Of a stretch of DNA of 64,000 nt, positions 63,156 to 64,000 are shown in pieces. The stretch's first letter is position 1. The number at the start of each line of letters is the position of its first letter. Where the stretch lies: the NCBI GenBank assembly GCA_013397935.1, contig VZRN01004399.1, positions 865,129 through 929,128 of the forward strand, read 5' to 3'. Both the position numbers and the translations under genes were made by a program. The stretch is from Dasyornis broadbenti. Lineage: Eukaryota > Chordata > Aves > Passeriformes > Dasyornithidae. The notes below the pieces were generated by a model. It had not been told where the DNA came from. It did no database searches and worked only from the letters and a program-made list of their open reading frames with translations.

Positions 63156-63400
63156 TTGCTATAATCCAAAATAATATTGAAGTATCATCACATAAATTAT
63201 ATTCTACTTGCAACATCTGTTCTTAAAATTAGAATCTTGTCTGTATGAGAATAAAACAGCTAAAAATATGATGCTGATATAATTGCAGACTGTCTTATGT
63301 CCACAAAATTAGCAATGATACATATCTTAAGGTCTGTGGCCAAGAGCACTAATGACATATCCTTATCCCATCTCAAGGAAAGACAGTGGTTTCAGTAAAT
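63156..63400. other. Short non-coding AT-rich stretch
   Basis: Nothing is recognised. It would be intronic if the two Ig-like pieces belong together. Confidence 0.4.
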
Positions 63401-63460
63401 AGAAGTTGGGCTCTGATCTTGGAGGTCTTTCCCAAGCTTAATGGATCTATGATTCTATGA
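63401..63460 (+). mobile_element. Short CR1 3' tail
   Basis: 'gaagttgggctctgatctt', 'ggaggtctttcccaagctta' and 'tggatctatgattctatga' form the last part of a CR1 3' UTR with its terminal ATTCTATGA repeat. Only the extreme 3' end is present. Confidence 0.88.
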
Positions 63461-63834
63461 AATATGTTTCCAAAAGATACTTGTTTCCAAATAAACTTAC
63501 ACCACCCTTAAAGGCAAATTAGTGCAAAATTCTGAGAACTGTGTACTTGCTTTGTCTACAAGCTTTGAGGTGAGTTGGTTGGAAAAGGAAACAAATGCTC
63601 ATGAATCTGTTCAGAAAGGGCGACTGAAACAGAATGAAAGTCACTCTGTATGTGATCTGACCCATTCACTGACGTATCTTGTGTTTGTATTTTAAAGCAT
63701 CCGTTTGTCTGACCTGACAGTGATATTCAACACTCACGATATGCCTGGAGGTCCAAACCAACTTTGCCCCATCACTCTGAATGCTTAATTCTGATTCAAA
63801 TTACTGTTACTTGGTCTTTTTTGCAGGCCCTGAT

Positions 63835-63960
63835 CAGCAAGGCAGACAAGGGATTTTATACAATGGGCAGGTGGGACAGCTGGACAACTAGCAGTAGAAG
63901 ATAACACTTCTGGCCATTACATATGTCTGGTGATGGAAGCTATCACAGCAAAGACTGCCT
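63835..63960 (+). pseudogene. Possible Ig-like domain, C-terminal half (partial)
   Basis: One plus frame reads GQLAVEDNTSGHYICLVMEA before a stop at 63958-63960. The motif D-x-x-S-G-x-Y-x-C is the signature of the F strand of Ig domains, including the second Cys. A strong acceptor 'cttggtcttttttgcag' ends at 63825, but in the Ig frame a TGA lies just after it (about 63830), so a true exon would have to start slightly later or the copy is dead. Together with the piece at 62972 it would make one split Ig domain with an intron of about 0.7 kb. The sequence ends soon after. Confidence 0.25.
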
Positions 63961-64000
63961 GAGCCACTAATTAACTTCTCTTATATTTCAGAGCCACTAA

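Overview
The window looks like gene-poor nuclear DNA from a bird, most likely a passerine. The evidence is the interspersed repeats: many 5'-truncated CR1 LINEs with the avian-style 3' tail, a tRNA-Ile-like SINE with a CR1-type 3' end at 47637-47768 (the zebra-finch TguSINE1 pattern), and LTRs of a common avian endogenous-retrovirus family. There is nothing bacterial: no operons, ribosome-binding sites, CRISPR arrays or rRNA. I find no complete protein-coding gene. Nearly all open frames are short, lack recognisable domains, or lie inside repeats. The window is best read as intergenic or long-intron DNA.

Layout. 1-7 kb: a CR1 on + (920-1624), an 11-bp minisatellite (3118-4250) broken by a single N, and a closely related CR1 on - (6404-7042). 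9-15 kb: CR1 pieces (9053-9120, 9645-9981, 14745-15210) and a minus-strand remnant of an SGNH-hydrolase/esterase-like ORF of the CR1 ORF1 type (about 12025-12500), whose end is overlapped by an opposing CR1/SINE-type tail. 16-26 kb: long poly-T runs, an LTR fragment (17638-17715), a TA/CA-rich repeat, a CR1 on - and a (TAC)8(TAT)27 compound microsatellite. 26-34 kb: three more CR1 tails on +. 34-47 kb: largely featureless, with one 34-A tract and the longest open frame of the window (200 codons, minus strand, 44769-45371). 47-53 kb: the SINE and a near-complete solo LTR. 53-64 kb: a strong exon-like block (55915-56020), small CR1 tails, and near the right edge two pieces that resemble the halves of one immunoglobulin-like domain.

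The most unusual object is the 11-bp minisatellite. Its units build a regular series of perfect p53-type half-sites (RRRCATGYYY) about 22 bp apart. It also contains a 237-bp exact duplication that ends precisely at the N, which suggests an assembly overlap. I see no convincing new multi-gene system. The exon-like blocks and the Ig-like pieces are the places where a real transcript could be hidden. All family assignments are from pattern recognition, not database searches.
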